A DNA stretch of 64,000 nucleotides, taken from assembly GCA_036768485.1 (NCBI GenBank), contig JAVLUZ010000145.1:20400706-20464705 (forward strand), written 5' to 3'. The stretch is from Mermis nigrescens. Its lineage: Eukaryota; Nematoda; Enoplea; Mermithida; Mermithidae. Under the pieces are notes generated by a model. That model did not search any database, had not been told where the DNA came from, and saw only the letters and a list, made by a program, of their open reading frames with translations. The position numbers were made by a program, and so were the translations under genes. This document shows positions 1 through 26,247 of this stretch, in pieces; position 1 is the first letter of the stretch, and every line of letters starts with the position of its first letter.

Positions 1-567
1 TGTCAAACGTTCGGCGATTTGCTTCATATACTTATTTTTGACTACATTTTTTCTGTTCGAATTTTTTTAATTTTCAAATTTTTTTATTGTTTTTATACTC
101 TAGAAAGATGTTTCCGTCTGAAACGCCCAACATCTGCCATTTTTTAGCCCAAAAAAGGCACTTTGAAATTTCACCTGATCCAGAATTTCCGTGCTTTGCA
201 TGTCTGATTATGATTATGATTGTGCGCTATTTATAAATTATAAAAACAATTTTCGTGCTTTCTTTTTTGAACGTTGCAACTAGAAGATAACGTTTTTCCG
301 TTACAGTTGAGGCAAGATGTAATCCGATCTTTAAAAAATTCTCTTAAATACGGTCCGATGTTGATGGAGCTTTACATTTATTATTGCATAACAGTGTTTT
401 TTCGTTCAAGGTCCCTTTGTACATGTATTCACACCTTTTTACAGTGTTTGTTTTCCCAAAGATCTTTGTACTCATATGTACATCGGGAAAAATCTTTGCC
501 GAATACAAAAACCGTGCTGCATAATACTTACTTGTGTACATAGTCGTAGGTCTTAATTTTGCTTTAG
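1..567 (+). other. PRORP intron and possible upstream exon; N and A repeats
   Basis: 1-190 resembles the family N repeat (pieces at 21600, 25040 and 42230). After TTCCGTTACAG (ending 304) a frame reads LRQDVIRSLKNSLKYG and could be an upstream PRORP exon. I found no donor of the right phase. 380-545 is a family A copy with TTTGTACATGTA. Confidence 0.3.
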
Positions 568-17146
<16,579 letters not shown>

Positions 17147-17469
17147 ATCTAGCCGTTTAAGTGGGAAAAAGCGCTGAGGCGGACCCCCCCCGCCCCATTG
17201 GCCAAAAATGATTGGCGAGATGAAGAATGAATATGTATATGTAATTTGCGATGCTTTCTGGCCGTCCTTGATCGTAACTTCTAAAAAATTTTCGGCGCCG
17301 CGCCGGATAATACATACATATCTAATGACTGACATTTACTTTCTTGGCGGCCCGGCGGAACTAAAAGTCACATTTTTGCTTAGGGAACTGGTTTCACACC
17401 GATTTCAGGAGCAGAAAGAGCTTTTCCAGCATAGTTCTCTTCATTTTAGGGTATAACTTTTTTAAAATT

Positions 17470-17745
17470 TTCGACATGTCATGTCGAATGCTACAAATGT
17501 AGGAGGTGGAACGGTAATTTTAGCTTCTATGTACATACACGTTCTTCCGCCAATTTCACGAATTTTCCGGCGCTTCGCGTCATTTTTTCGCGCAAAATCC
17601 TCGAATATTTTTGAAAAAAACGCATTCCAAATAAAAGTAAAAACGTGGAACGTCGAGAAAACGTTATTCCGCACGTGGAGGGCAAATTTTTGGACCTGTT
17701 TTTGGAAAAGTTGCTTTACCACTGCCCTCTCAAGATAATCCTATA
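17470..17745 (-). repeat. Family B element, inverted
   Basis: Contains CGGCGCTTCGCGTC and GGGCAAATTTTTGGACCTG, and ends CAAGATAATCCTATAG, the reverse of the B terminus. Confidence 0.5.
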
Positions 17746-18109
17746 GTCTATTCACGAAACCTTGTGCATGGAAATCAATTTTCAGCACACAAGTGAGTAG
17801 CTGCAACAGTGGCTTCTGGGTAGCCTACAGTAATGCAATTTTGCATAGCAAAACTTTATATGCTTATCAAATGTTATGCACTGTATCGTGATATAAGCTC
17901 CAGTTTAAAGCGCTTTTATAATCGATTCGCATTGAATCAGAAATTGTAATCCATGCACAAAATTTCGTGAAATAGACCATAGATCCGTCACTGAGCGCAG
18001 CGCAACGCACTATATACTTTCCTGTGTTTTCTTTCAATTTATTGAAACTTGTGAACCTAAATTATCTGTTTCAGACTGTCCACTTTTTGAGAAAAAAATT
18101 AGCGCCGTT
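17746..18109. other. Intergenic, no feature recognised
   Basis: AT-rich sequence downstream of PRORP. Confidence 0.35.
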
Positions 18110-18276
18110 TATAGTCTGTTTCACGAAAGTTCGGTAATAAGTTTTAAAACTACCTCCTACAACAAGGTGACAGATTGCGATTATAGCATTGATCGGATAT
18201 ATAACTATCGTAACCCTGGGTGTACTGTCGATGAAAATTCTTAAAATTTATGCGCAAAGTTATGTGAAACAGACTG
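18110..18276. repeat. Family F palindromic MITE copy 1
   Basis: TATAGTCTGTTTCACG ... TATGTGAAACAGACT. The interior (CAGATTGCGATTATAGCATT) is itself near-palindromic. Confidence 0.75.
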
Positions 18277-18736
18277 AAATAGTAGAAACAACCCTCAATT
18301 ACATATATAATCGACGTAAAAACATTTCATCATGATTTTAAACTCTTGTAGACTAGTGTTATTTTGATATACCAAAAATAAATTTTGGTATGATTTTGGT
18401 AGGCACTTGCTGAGGTATCAATATATTTTAATTCTGTGAATTTGGTATATCATATAATTTTGGTATAATTTTAGTATAAAGTGGTAGCACTTTTTACCTA
18501 CTTATTTTGTACGCATGATGCAATAGGTATTTTCCACAGGTTGTATTATCACATGGAGACAAATGTATATCGAGCCGAGCAACCTCATACATATAGTCCG
18601 TTGAGGTTTGTTTACACCAGCATTTTATGCGTGTCCTTACATAAAATTGGTGTAGCTTAGTATGAGTGAAATAACATCTGTCTGTATTGATAAATGTGTA
18701 ACATAAGGTGAGCTCAGCTCATCATTCAGGTTGGCC
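18277..18736. other. Intergenic; repeated TTTTGGTAT
   Basis: 18360-18490 repeats ATTTTGGTAT several times. No gene. Confidence 0.4.
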
Positions 18737-18909
18737 TATAGTCTGTTTCACATAAGTTTGGGCATAAATTTTGAGAATTTTTCCGAAAGTAGGCCGACGG
18801 ATTACGATAATTATATATCAAATCAATGCTATAATCGCAAATCCGTCGGCTTCTTGTCTAACATATATAGTTTTTAACATATATGCCTAAACTTGTGTGA
18901 AACAGACTG
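18737..18909. repeat. Family F palindromic MITE copy 2
   Basis: TATAGTCTGTTTCACATAAG ... CTTGTGTGAAACAGACT. It can fold end to end. Confidence 0.8.
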
Positions 18910-19382
18910 GGAGATTACAAAACATTAGGTAGGTTGGTAGAAATGATATTGACAATTAAATTATTTGTTTTCCTAATCCTTGTTTGCCACCTGTATTCTT
19001 GACCGTTGAGCTTCGCTGATTGTGATCCAAATATTCCGAAATTTTGTTATTCGGCGAAAAGTGAAAGGAATTCATGCAATTTCGAAACTAAATCTCGTAA
19101 ATTTTGAAGTTTTCAAATTAAGGGAAATTTTTTAAATTTTGCGTCTAAAAGTGTAATGCTCGTGTTTTTCTATATTTTATTTCACAAAACCTTGTGCACT
19201 ATAATCAATTTTATACGATTAGTGAGCAGGTACAAAATTCGTTTCTAGGTAGCTTGCTGTAACACAAACTAGCTATGCTTATTCATTGCTATGCATAACG
19301 TCGTAATTGTTGCTTCCAATTAAGTGAAAAATCGTTGGAAATGAGAGATAATCGTTCAAAAAATATTGATTACTTGCATGGC

Positions 19383-19552
19383 TATAGTCTGTTTCACACT
19401 ACTTCGATCATAAATTTTAAAAGCATCTCTGACAATAAGCTGACAGATTGCGATTATTGCATTGATCTGATATATAATTATCGTAACCCTCGGCTTAGTG
19501 TCGATGAAAATTCTTAGAATTTATTCACGAAGTTATGTGAAACAGACTATAG
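19383..19552. repeat. Family F palindromic MITE copy 3
   Basis: CTATAGTCTGTTTCACACTA ... TGTGAAACAGACTATAG. Both termini are complete. TA at each edge fits a TA target site. Confidence 0.82.
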
Positions 19553-19862
19553 TCTTTTGACTTCGAAATAAAATAAACGAGTCTTGAAATATGCATATTT
19601 TATTACAGTGCATTGATATGCATGCACTCAATTCTCACATAGGTACCTACTTTGGTTGCAGAAAATACACAATAGGTATACATATGCACTACCTACCAAA
19701 AACATATTAAGTATATACCGAATATCAAAAATATATTATATTTTAAATAAAAAATAGCGAAATATCATATTTATGTCATATTAAAATTAAGTTAACTACA
19801 CCAATATCATATTTTAATTATTTTTGAGCTACCGAAATAACACTAGTGTGGACTCGTTGCAG

Positions 19863-20092
19863 CTATAGTCTGTTTCATTTAACTTTGCGATTTTCTTTTA
19901 AATTTGTCCGCAAGAATCGGGCTAGAAAAGTGGTTCAAACTTTTGATGCAGTAATGCGGCTTATCACTGTAATACCTCTCCAAGTGACTCGACTTACTGT
20001 AAAATATAATATTTATCGTATCAGTTTAAAACACTTTTGTAGTCACTTTAAATCATTCTAAAAACCTCAAAGTTAAATGAAACAGACTATAG
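19863..20092. repeat. Family F MITE copy 4 (diverged interior)
   Basis: Complete termini CTATAGTCTGTTTCA and TGAAACAGACTATAG surround an interior unlike the other copies. Confidence 0.75.
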
Positions 20093-20210
20093 TTTTTTCA
20101 ATGCGCCATTCTTAAAAAATGCCAGCTGCCAATCAAAAGTACTTATATGTACTTAATCCTTAATGGATTAATTAAACATGAATTAACTAATTGAGTCTTA
20201 TTAATTACAC

Positions 20211-20380
20211 TATAGTCTGTTTCATATAACTTCGTGCATAAATTCTAAGAATTTTCAACAAAAGTAAGTCGAGGGTTACGATAATTATATATCAGATCAA
20301 TGCTATAATGGCAATCTGTCAGCTTATTGTCGGAGATGGTTTAAAAATTTATGAACGAAGTTGTGTGAAACAAACTATAG
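20211..20380. repeat. Family F palindromic MITE copy 5
   Basis: TATAGTCTGTTTCATATAAC ... GTGTGAAACAAACTATAG, inserted into the TTAATTA-rich tract. Confidence 0.8.
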
Positions 20381-20650
20381 GAATAATTAGGATCTTTCTA
20401 CCATTTTCTAATTACCTAATTACTTATTAATCAAAATTATTTAATTCATCTAATTCGCTCTTAATCAATTAAACTCTCATTTTATCTTAATTAGCTGATC
20501 ACTTAAATTTAATTAATTACATTTAAACCTAATCAATTAAACTTAATTAATTATCAACTCGTAATCAATCGATCACTCTTAATTAATTAGTTATCTTGAT
20601 TACTTATTTAACTCTGAATTAATAAAACTATTAATTACTCATACAGTGTC
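20381..20650. repeat. Low-complexity TTAATTAA-rich tract
   Basis: Irregular repetition of CTTAATTAATTA and TAATCAATTAAACT; continues left of the MITE at 20211. Confidence 0.7.
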
Positions 20651-20679
20651 TTCCCTGTTTTATTTATGTACGTTAATTA

Positions 20680-20770
20680 GCTCGGACACTTTAAGGCAAA
20701 CCCGGGTAATTTAAGGCACCTCAAAGTGTACGGCCGGACGCTTTAAGTCGTGACGCCGGTCCCAATAAAT
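20680..20770. repeat. Short patch of CTTTAAGGC repeats
   Basis: GGACACTTTAAGGCAAACC and two or three related units next to a GC-rich patch (GTACGGCCGGACGC). Confidence 0.4.
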
Positions 20771-21028
20771 TTTTATAAAGTGCCTTTTAAAGCTAACAAT
20801 CGTCAAAAATACAATTTTTGGCGTTTCTGACGATGCTCGTTCTTTCTAAAGCATAAAACGAAAAATTGGAGTAAATCAAACAATAGGTAGTGATTAAAAG
20901 GGACTCGCTTGCAGCCATTTTGCAAGGGTCACTCACATATGTACGTCTTCTTGAGGGGTTTACCCCGCGCAGAATGGCTGCTGACCCCCGCAAAATGGCT
21001 GCACCCTACCTGGGCATGGGGGTATGCA

Positions 21029-21293
21029 CCATAGGTGGGCAGCAACGAAATTCTGGGGGGGGGGTGAAAAAATTTTCAAAGGTCAAAATATGGTCTTAAA
21101 AGTGGTCGTATGGCGAAAAAACACCATTTTTCGACGTTTCTCATCTAGCACTAATGGCATCAAAACATCGCTAAAAAAGCAGAACAAATTTTCAAAATTT
21201 GAATTCTGGAGGGCATTTTGATTTCTGCGGGGGTATTTCAACTTCTGGAGGGTGCACACCCTCCCCAAACTCCCCACGCCCATGTGTGGCATA
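21029..21293 (+). repeat. Family C MITE copy 3
   Basis: CATAGGTGGGCAGCAACG ... CCACGCCCATGTGTGG. A short extra terminus (TACCTGGGCATGG at 21007) precedes it. Confidence 0.7.
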
Positions 21294-21577
21294 CCCCCCA
21301 GAAACTAAAATACCCACCCCCAGAATTCAACTTTTTATTTTTTTCTGTTTTTTTCCGCAATTTTTTGATGCCAATGGATAGTGCTTGATGAGAAACGTTG
21401 AAAAACGGTGTTTTTCGTCATACCACCATTTTTAAGGCCATTTTTTAACCTTTGAAAAATCTTGCACACTCCCAGAATTTTTGGTGCTGCCCACGTATGC
21501 ATACCACCATTTTTAAGGCCATTTTTTGACCATTGAGAAAATCTTGCACCCACAGAGCTTTGGTGCCGCCACCTATG
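21290..21577 (-). repeat. Family C MITE copy 4 with duplicated end
   Basis: Directly abuts copy 3. It ends GCTGCCCACGTATGC at 21499 and is followed by a second partial end (GTGCCGCCACCTATGG). Confidence 0.7.
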
Positions 21578-21599
21578 GCTGCGACCCCCAAGAATTGTC

Positions 21600-21862
21600 G
21601 ATTTTTCGTAAAAATTGTAAAAATTGTGCTTTTTTAGCGTTTTTGGCTCAAAAAACACGAATTTTTGGGCGCTTCGCGCCATATACACATTTCATTTTTT
21701 GACTATACTTTGTTCAATTTTCTCAATTGTTTTCAACTTTTTCGAGGTCCAAAACGTCTAAAAACAGTTTTCTTGACGTGTACCTGACGTTTTTTCCAAA
21801 AAAGGCACTTTTTGAAAATGTTTTGAACCTGAACCCCCCCCTCCCGCCAGATTTCCCATGAT
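21600..21862. repeat. Family N repeat
   Basis: Contains GGGCGCTTCGCGCCATATAC, TTGACTATACTTTGTTCAA and CTTGACGTGTACCTGACG. Shared with 42230-42530. Confidence 0.55.
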
Positions 21863-22143
21863 GTACATGTATGGTCACTCAACAGCCATTCTGGGGTTCT
21901 AAATCCTCCGAAAGTGTATGGTACATAGGTAAACTTTGTGGTGGTACCTAAATGTACATATATTGTATATCGATAAATTAACGCGCTCAAACATGACCGA
22001 AATACAAACGAGTGATAGATAACGGTATGTACATAATGTAAATAGAAACGTGAACAGTCAAATCAAACATTTTTTGAATGCTCGATCTTCGATGCGCAAG
22101 TGCACAACGAGAGGATATCAATATAGCTGGTGCGAGTCGTGAA

Positions 22144-22269
22144 TCAATAACTTATAGCCGTTCGAATTTTGTAGTAATATTTGGTAAATAGTTCAACTTC
22201 ATCTGTTTTGTCCGTCCTTTCGACATTTTGAACAAGAAATTCACCATTCATAGAAAAGCGTCTGCTAAT
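22144..22269 (-). CDS. Nitrobindin-like last exon (RRFSMNGEF...KYYYKI, stop)
   Basis: The acceptor ATTTTTTAG is followed by phase-0 ISRRFSMNGEFLVQNV, VELFTKYYYKI and TGA at 22146-22144. It corresponds to the last two strands of the barrel. No clear AATAAA is seen close behind it. Confidence 0.78.
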   Translation of the reverse strand: MSRRFSMNGEFLVQNVERTDKTDEVELFTKYYYKIRTAISY

Positions 22270-22997
22270 CTAAAAAATAAAATATGAAATCGTGATATCT
22301 ACAAAATTCTCAGCGCTATTTGAAACAAATGTAAAGAATAAAAGGCATAGGTATATAGTTACTTACCTATACATTTGTATATGTGCCTGCCAAATTAGAT
22401 TAGGAGTTTGAAAAATTTTACTTTTCAAATACTCTCGCAAATGATGCATTAATTTCATCGTTTTTCCGACTTTTTTAGGTGAATATATTTTTTGCTTTAT
22501 GTGTATCAGGACAATAGGTGGGCGGCACCAAAGTTCTGGGAGGGTGGGGGGGTAGTGCAAGAATTTTTTAAAAGTCCAAAAATGGCTTTAAACACGGTGG
22601 TATGGTGAAAAACACAATTTTTCAACGTTTCTCATCGAGCACTATCCATTGGCATCAAAAAATTGCCAAAAAACAAAAAATTCAAAAATTGAATTCTGGG
22701 GGGTATTTTGGTTTCTGGGGGTGGTGTGCATACCCCAAACCCCCCACGCCCAGGTACGATCAGGACCTACGGTTTTATTTGAGTGGAGTTATTAAATCCA
22801 ATTCTTTAAAAATATTGATATTTTATTTGATAAATGTAAGTCTGAGAAAATGGAAGACACAAATGCGAATAAAAATGCAAAACAACGATGGCGCATATCT
22901 TGTAGTGATCTGAAGCATGTCGAAACGACGCAAGGATGTAATGAATCATGAATAATGGTAGTAATAATAATAATAATAATAATAATAATATACTATC

Positions 22998-23033
<36 letters not shown>

Positions 23034-25010
23034 TATTATTATTATTATTATTATTATCATTATTGTTATTATACTTAATAACAGAAGATAACAAGAAATA
23101 TATTTCAGTAGACTGGCGCTTACAGCCTTCACAGAATGAGTAGCGGCATGTGGATGCGCGATCAAAAACGTTGTTGTTAGATTCATAGTTTGATCTTGGC
23201 CAATTAATCCTTCTTCAATTAGCTGCAGACCTAAAAAATTAGCAATCAATGTGCATAAATTCACAATTTCAATAGATATGATTAAGCAATAATATAATTA
23301 CAATTCAAACAATATCAGTTAACTGATGAAAATCAATGAAAAATACAATATCAGCTAAAAAGACAGAAATGCTAAGATTAAAGCTTTCTCAATCTATTTT
23401 TTCGAATCGCCATTATCATCGTTCGACTGCGAATACACAGTGCGACGGCGTGATCAATAATTTATGGCGTTTTTTTAATTTTTCCAACTATAGCGTAGCG
23501 ATTGTTGGATCAAAATAGTAGGGCGCAAGCTTCCAAAAATTTTAATTGATTTCTTCTCTTGCCAAAGCGAATAAAGCTGTTTTGTATTTTAATGATTTTT
23601 TCGCATAAAACTGTCGAAAATTTCAGAATGTTTTAGAAAATCTTGCGTCAATAGTGATTTCAAATAAAAGTAGACAATGCAAAATGCCGAAAAAACGCTG
23701 TTCTGCGCGCGAAGGGCACATTTTTGGACATATTTTTGACTGACTTAGGAAAAGTTGGGGTTCCGCCCCCTCAGGAAAATCCTAGATCTGTAACTGGATA
23801 AGCTGCTTCAAGCGCTTATTTTTCAAATAAATCATGAATTTATTACTTCTGTCATATTGTACCTGTATTTCCAGAAGCCATAATTGCCACGTTCATGCCA
23901 TTTTGACCTGATCGAACCGTCATAAATCCGAGGTAGCTTTGAATATCCTTATCGTGGGCATTATTTCGCGCCCACCAGCTTATGAATTAATTACAGAATA
24001 AGATTTTTACACGTAAGTATTTAAAGCAAAGTAAACGGGACAATTAAAAACCATGGTTGTCGAGCGCCTTCAGAAAAAATAAGGAGTGCTTTGATGCGTT
24101 CAATGAAAAGGGAAAGTACAGGAAGTTTCAAATTACAAATCTTCTTGACATATGTAAAGAAAACATATCCTATTTCGTCCACTGACTCGTCGAATCTAAC
24201 GGTTTTGATCAATTTTCAAGCAACGCCAAAGAATCACGACATACACGGTCTAGCTAAGGGGTATATGAGGCAAAATGAAGGCCAAAGATCGATGCAAATT
24301 GAAGATTTTCTTCAAAAGTGTTAGAAATAGACCAGAAACTGTGGAATGACGTGGTTTTAACTTTATTTCAGTATGTATGCCAGTTTTTGAGGTCAATTTT
24401 ATCCAAAAAGGCTCCATTTTTGACCTTCCCCCACATCGGCCATACTGTGCATCTACGATTGTCTGATAAATTTTCTGGGTCCAAAAAACCTCAAAAACAA
24501 ATATAAATGCTAAAACAGCATGAACACGATGAATATTAACAGTTTTTGATCAGTTTCAAATAAATTTGCAGAAAACTACCGATTGTCATACATGTTTAGC
24601 AATCATATAGCCCTAGTTTCTCTCAAAAAATCCATTTTTCCATTCTGCGGGTTTCTAGACCCCCAATCCGTCACGTGCATGTCTGGAAACGAACAGCGGG
24701 AACTGCACTCTAAGATATTCCAAGTGCAATTTTTCATTTTATCTTCATTTTCTGTATCGTTTAATGGCGACATATTTCAGTGCCTTGCTTACCTCACGTT
24801 AATATATGGCCAATCAAACATCGTCGGCTCAATGATTGAGAAATGCAGTTCTTCGTAGTAGCCAACGCCATAATTGGCAAAATCAGTTGGATAATGTTGC
24901 TTCGTTGTTGGCTTGGCTTTCCAGCTACCGATTAAAAATCTGAGTGGTTCAAGGATGGGTGGCAATGATGTGTTGGTACGCACTGAATGAAAAGCATACG
25001 TGTACAGCAT
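22144..25010 (-). CDS. Nitrobindin / THAP4-like beta-barrel domain protein (4 exons)
   Basis: Joining 25010-24793, 23978-23863, 23230-23124 and 22269-22144 gives 189 codons including the stop (188 aa), with all phases matching (2, 1, 0). In order it reads LEPLRFLIGSW, HYPTDFANYG, YYEELHFSI, SYLGFMTVRSGQNG, ASGNTGLQLIEEG, ISRRFSMNGEF and KYYYKI. These follow the nitrobindin fold, a small barrel that binds heme and handles NO or nitrogen oxides in characterised members. Two conserved elements look degraded. The GxWxGxG turn reads GSWKAKPTT. The C-terminal His that ligates heme in the family is replaced near ELFTKYYYK, so heme binding is doubtful. The start at 25010 is the first ATG of the open frame; an acceptor-like TTTTCATTCAG just before 24982 allows an upstream first exon instead. 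Confidence 0.82.
22511..22758 (+). repeat. Family C MITE copy 5
   Basis: ACAATAGGTGGGCGGCACC ... CACGCCCAGGTACG, downstream-side intron of the nitrobindin-like gene. Confidence 0.75.
22952..23078. repeat. Inverted (TAA)n / (TTA)n microsatellite
   Basis: A TAA run (about 22952-22991) is followed after 8-9 bp by a TTA run. The two arms can pair as a hairpin. It lies in the last intron of the nitrobindin-like gene. Confidence 0.85.
23124..23230 (-). CDS. Nitrobindin-like exon 3 (LQLIEEGLIGQDQ)
   Basis: The acceptor AATTTTTTAG is followed by two bases completing the Gly of NTG, then LQLIEEGLIGQDQ and HPHAATHSVKA. The donor is GTAAGC (phase 0). It matches the family's NTG..EEGE..G core. A long TAA/TTA microsatellite begins about 45 bp downstream. 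Confidence 0.8.
23560..23805 (-). repeat. Family B fragment
   Basis: Contains GAAGGGCACATTTTTGGACA and ends CTCAGGAAAATCCTAGATCT. Confidence 0.5.
23863..23978 (-). CDS. Nitrobindin-like exon 2 (SYLGFMTVRSGQNG)
   Basis: The acceptor ATTCATAAG is followed by one base completing a Ser codon, then WWARNNAHDKDIQSYLGF and MNVAIMASGNT. It ends ACAG with donor GTACAA (phase 1). The frame is too short and lacks a suitable ATG, so it is easy to miss. Confidence 0.82.
23990..24790. other. Intron of the nitrobindin-like gene
   Basis: Open frames at 24021-24325 have no splice support. A family M fragment (CGGCCATACTGTGCATCTAC) lies at about 24400-24510. Confidence 0.4.
24793..25010 (-). CDS. Nitrobindin-like exon 1 (LEPLRFLIGSW)
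   Basis: Reads from ATG at 25010 or, if spliced, from 24982. It ends at GTGAG with donor GTAAGC (phase 2). It encodes LPPILEPLRFLIGSW and the YPTDF strand. Confidence 0.8.
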
Positions 25011-25039
25011 GGAAATAGTGGAGGGTCAGCCCGGAAAAA

Positions 25040-25330
25040 TCAATAAAAAGTGCCTTTTTGAAATAAAAAAACGATAGTTATACGTCAAAAACAATACTTT
25101 TTGACGTTTCGGGGGGCAACGCTCGTTTCCTCTAGAACATAGAGAAAAATTTTTAAAAATTAGAAATAAGTTGAAAAAATTGAAGTAAATTGAACAAAAT
25201 ATAGTCAAAACTTGAGCGTAAGACGCGGAAATTTGACATTTTGGTGCCAAAAATTAGCTAAAAACGTTTAAAAAGCACTTTTTCTGCACTTTTTTCAAAT
25301 TGCTAATTATAGGGGTCGCGTCGCGACCAT
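25040..25330. repeat. Family N fragment between the two minus-strand genes
   Basis: Contains AAAGTGCCTTTTTGA, TGACGTTTCGGGGGGCAACG and CGGAAATTTGACATTTTGG. Confidence 0.4.
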
Positions 25331-25589
25331 TATATAGTGGTCAGTAGCCATTCTGGGAGTCAAATCCTCTTAAGAACACATATGATCATATTTAACTAAT
25401 CGTGCAATCCTTTAAACCCATATTTTGAAGGTATGGGGAAAAGGTGACAGATTTGGTAATTTCAATCATTCGGAAACCTTATAAAATTTTTCAAATATTT
25501 TCCCTTCAGCGACGATCTGTTATTACTTTTATTTGACTGATAATATTCCGCGGTTGCGGACTAGAACCAGTTTCTATACACTATGGCTA

Positions 25590-25790
25590 GAGCTTGACTT
25601 TAATCCGACTTTAATGATAGGCTATCAGGTTTGAGCCTGGCTTGAGCCGCTTTCCAAATGCACAAACCAACCTTAAACATAGGACTTTCCTAATTCGCAC
25701 GACATCAAAATTGGATAGGCTTAAGCTCGTACTTGATCACCTATGTTGATCAAGTACGAGCTTAAGCCCCTGTTTTTTGATAATAAAATA
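25590..25790. repeat. Family K repeat, degenerate, with inverted arms
   Basis: TTGAGCCTGGCTTGAGCC, then AGCTCGTACTTGATCA followed by its complement TGATCAAGTACGAGCT. Related to 32847-33090. Confidence 0.5.
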
Positions 25791-25891
25791 GGTAACTTCA
25801 TTCGTTATTGTTTCAATTATACTACGTTCTGCTCACACCGTAATGGATAATGGTTTTAGGCTTAACAGAATAAAATTAAATGCAGCATGTC

Positions 25892-25897
25892 TTTATT
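25892..25897 (-). promoter_or_regulatory. Polyadenylation signal AATAAA of the Reeler-EGF-ShKT gene
   Basis: AATAAA on the minus strand, about 88 bp after the stop codon. Confidence 0.6.
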
Positions 25898-25984
25898 ATA
25901 AATTTACATTAGTTTAAAAAGGTGTTTTTGTGCATTGATTTACAATGTCAAATTTTTGACATATCTTCCAGAGCTATGTGACTG

Positions 25985-26247
25985 TCAGGTGTTGTAAAAT
26001 CTAGAGATGAGTCCAGCAGAATAATTTTTATTTTGCTTATTATTTTTTAAAGTTTCTAGTCTTTCTTTCTTTACAACGGCCATATAGGGACAACGCAAAC
26101 ACTGGTCACCTGTTTTGTCTTCGTATACACATTTGTCGCAGCTTTTGGCACAATTGATGTCAAAAAACGTTGTGTTAGACGATAAGCTATCGCATTTGCT
26201 TTCTTTTGTCCACGAGGCGCAGCTTTTGTAAATGTCTTGACACGGTC
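25985..26247 (-). CDS. Reeler-EGF-ShKT last exon: ShKT domain and basic tail
   Basis: The acceptor TTATTCAAG leads to (R)[27 protein letters not shown] and a second Cys pair in DQCLRCPY. A Lys/Asn-rich tail and TGA follow. The CxD..C..W..C..C..SCxxC pattern is the ShKT six-cysteine fold. The acceptor is the weakest in the gene, but phase and the absence of an upstream frame support it. Confidence 0.85.

Noticed and set aside
22806..23264. 152-residue minus-strand frame running through the TTA microsatellite
   Set aside because: Only its first third is real and is annotated as nitrobindin-like exon 3. The poly-Ile/Leu part is microsatellite after a GTAAGC donor.
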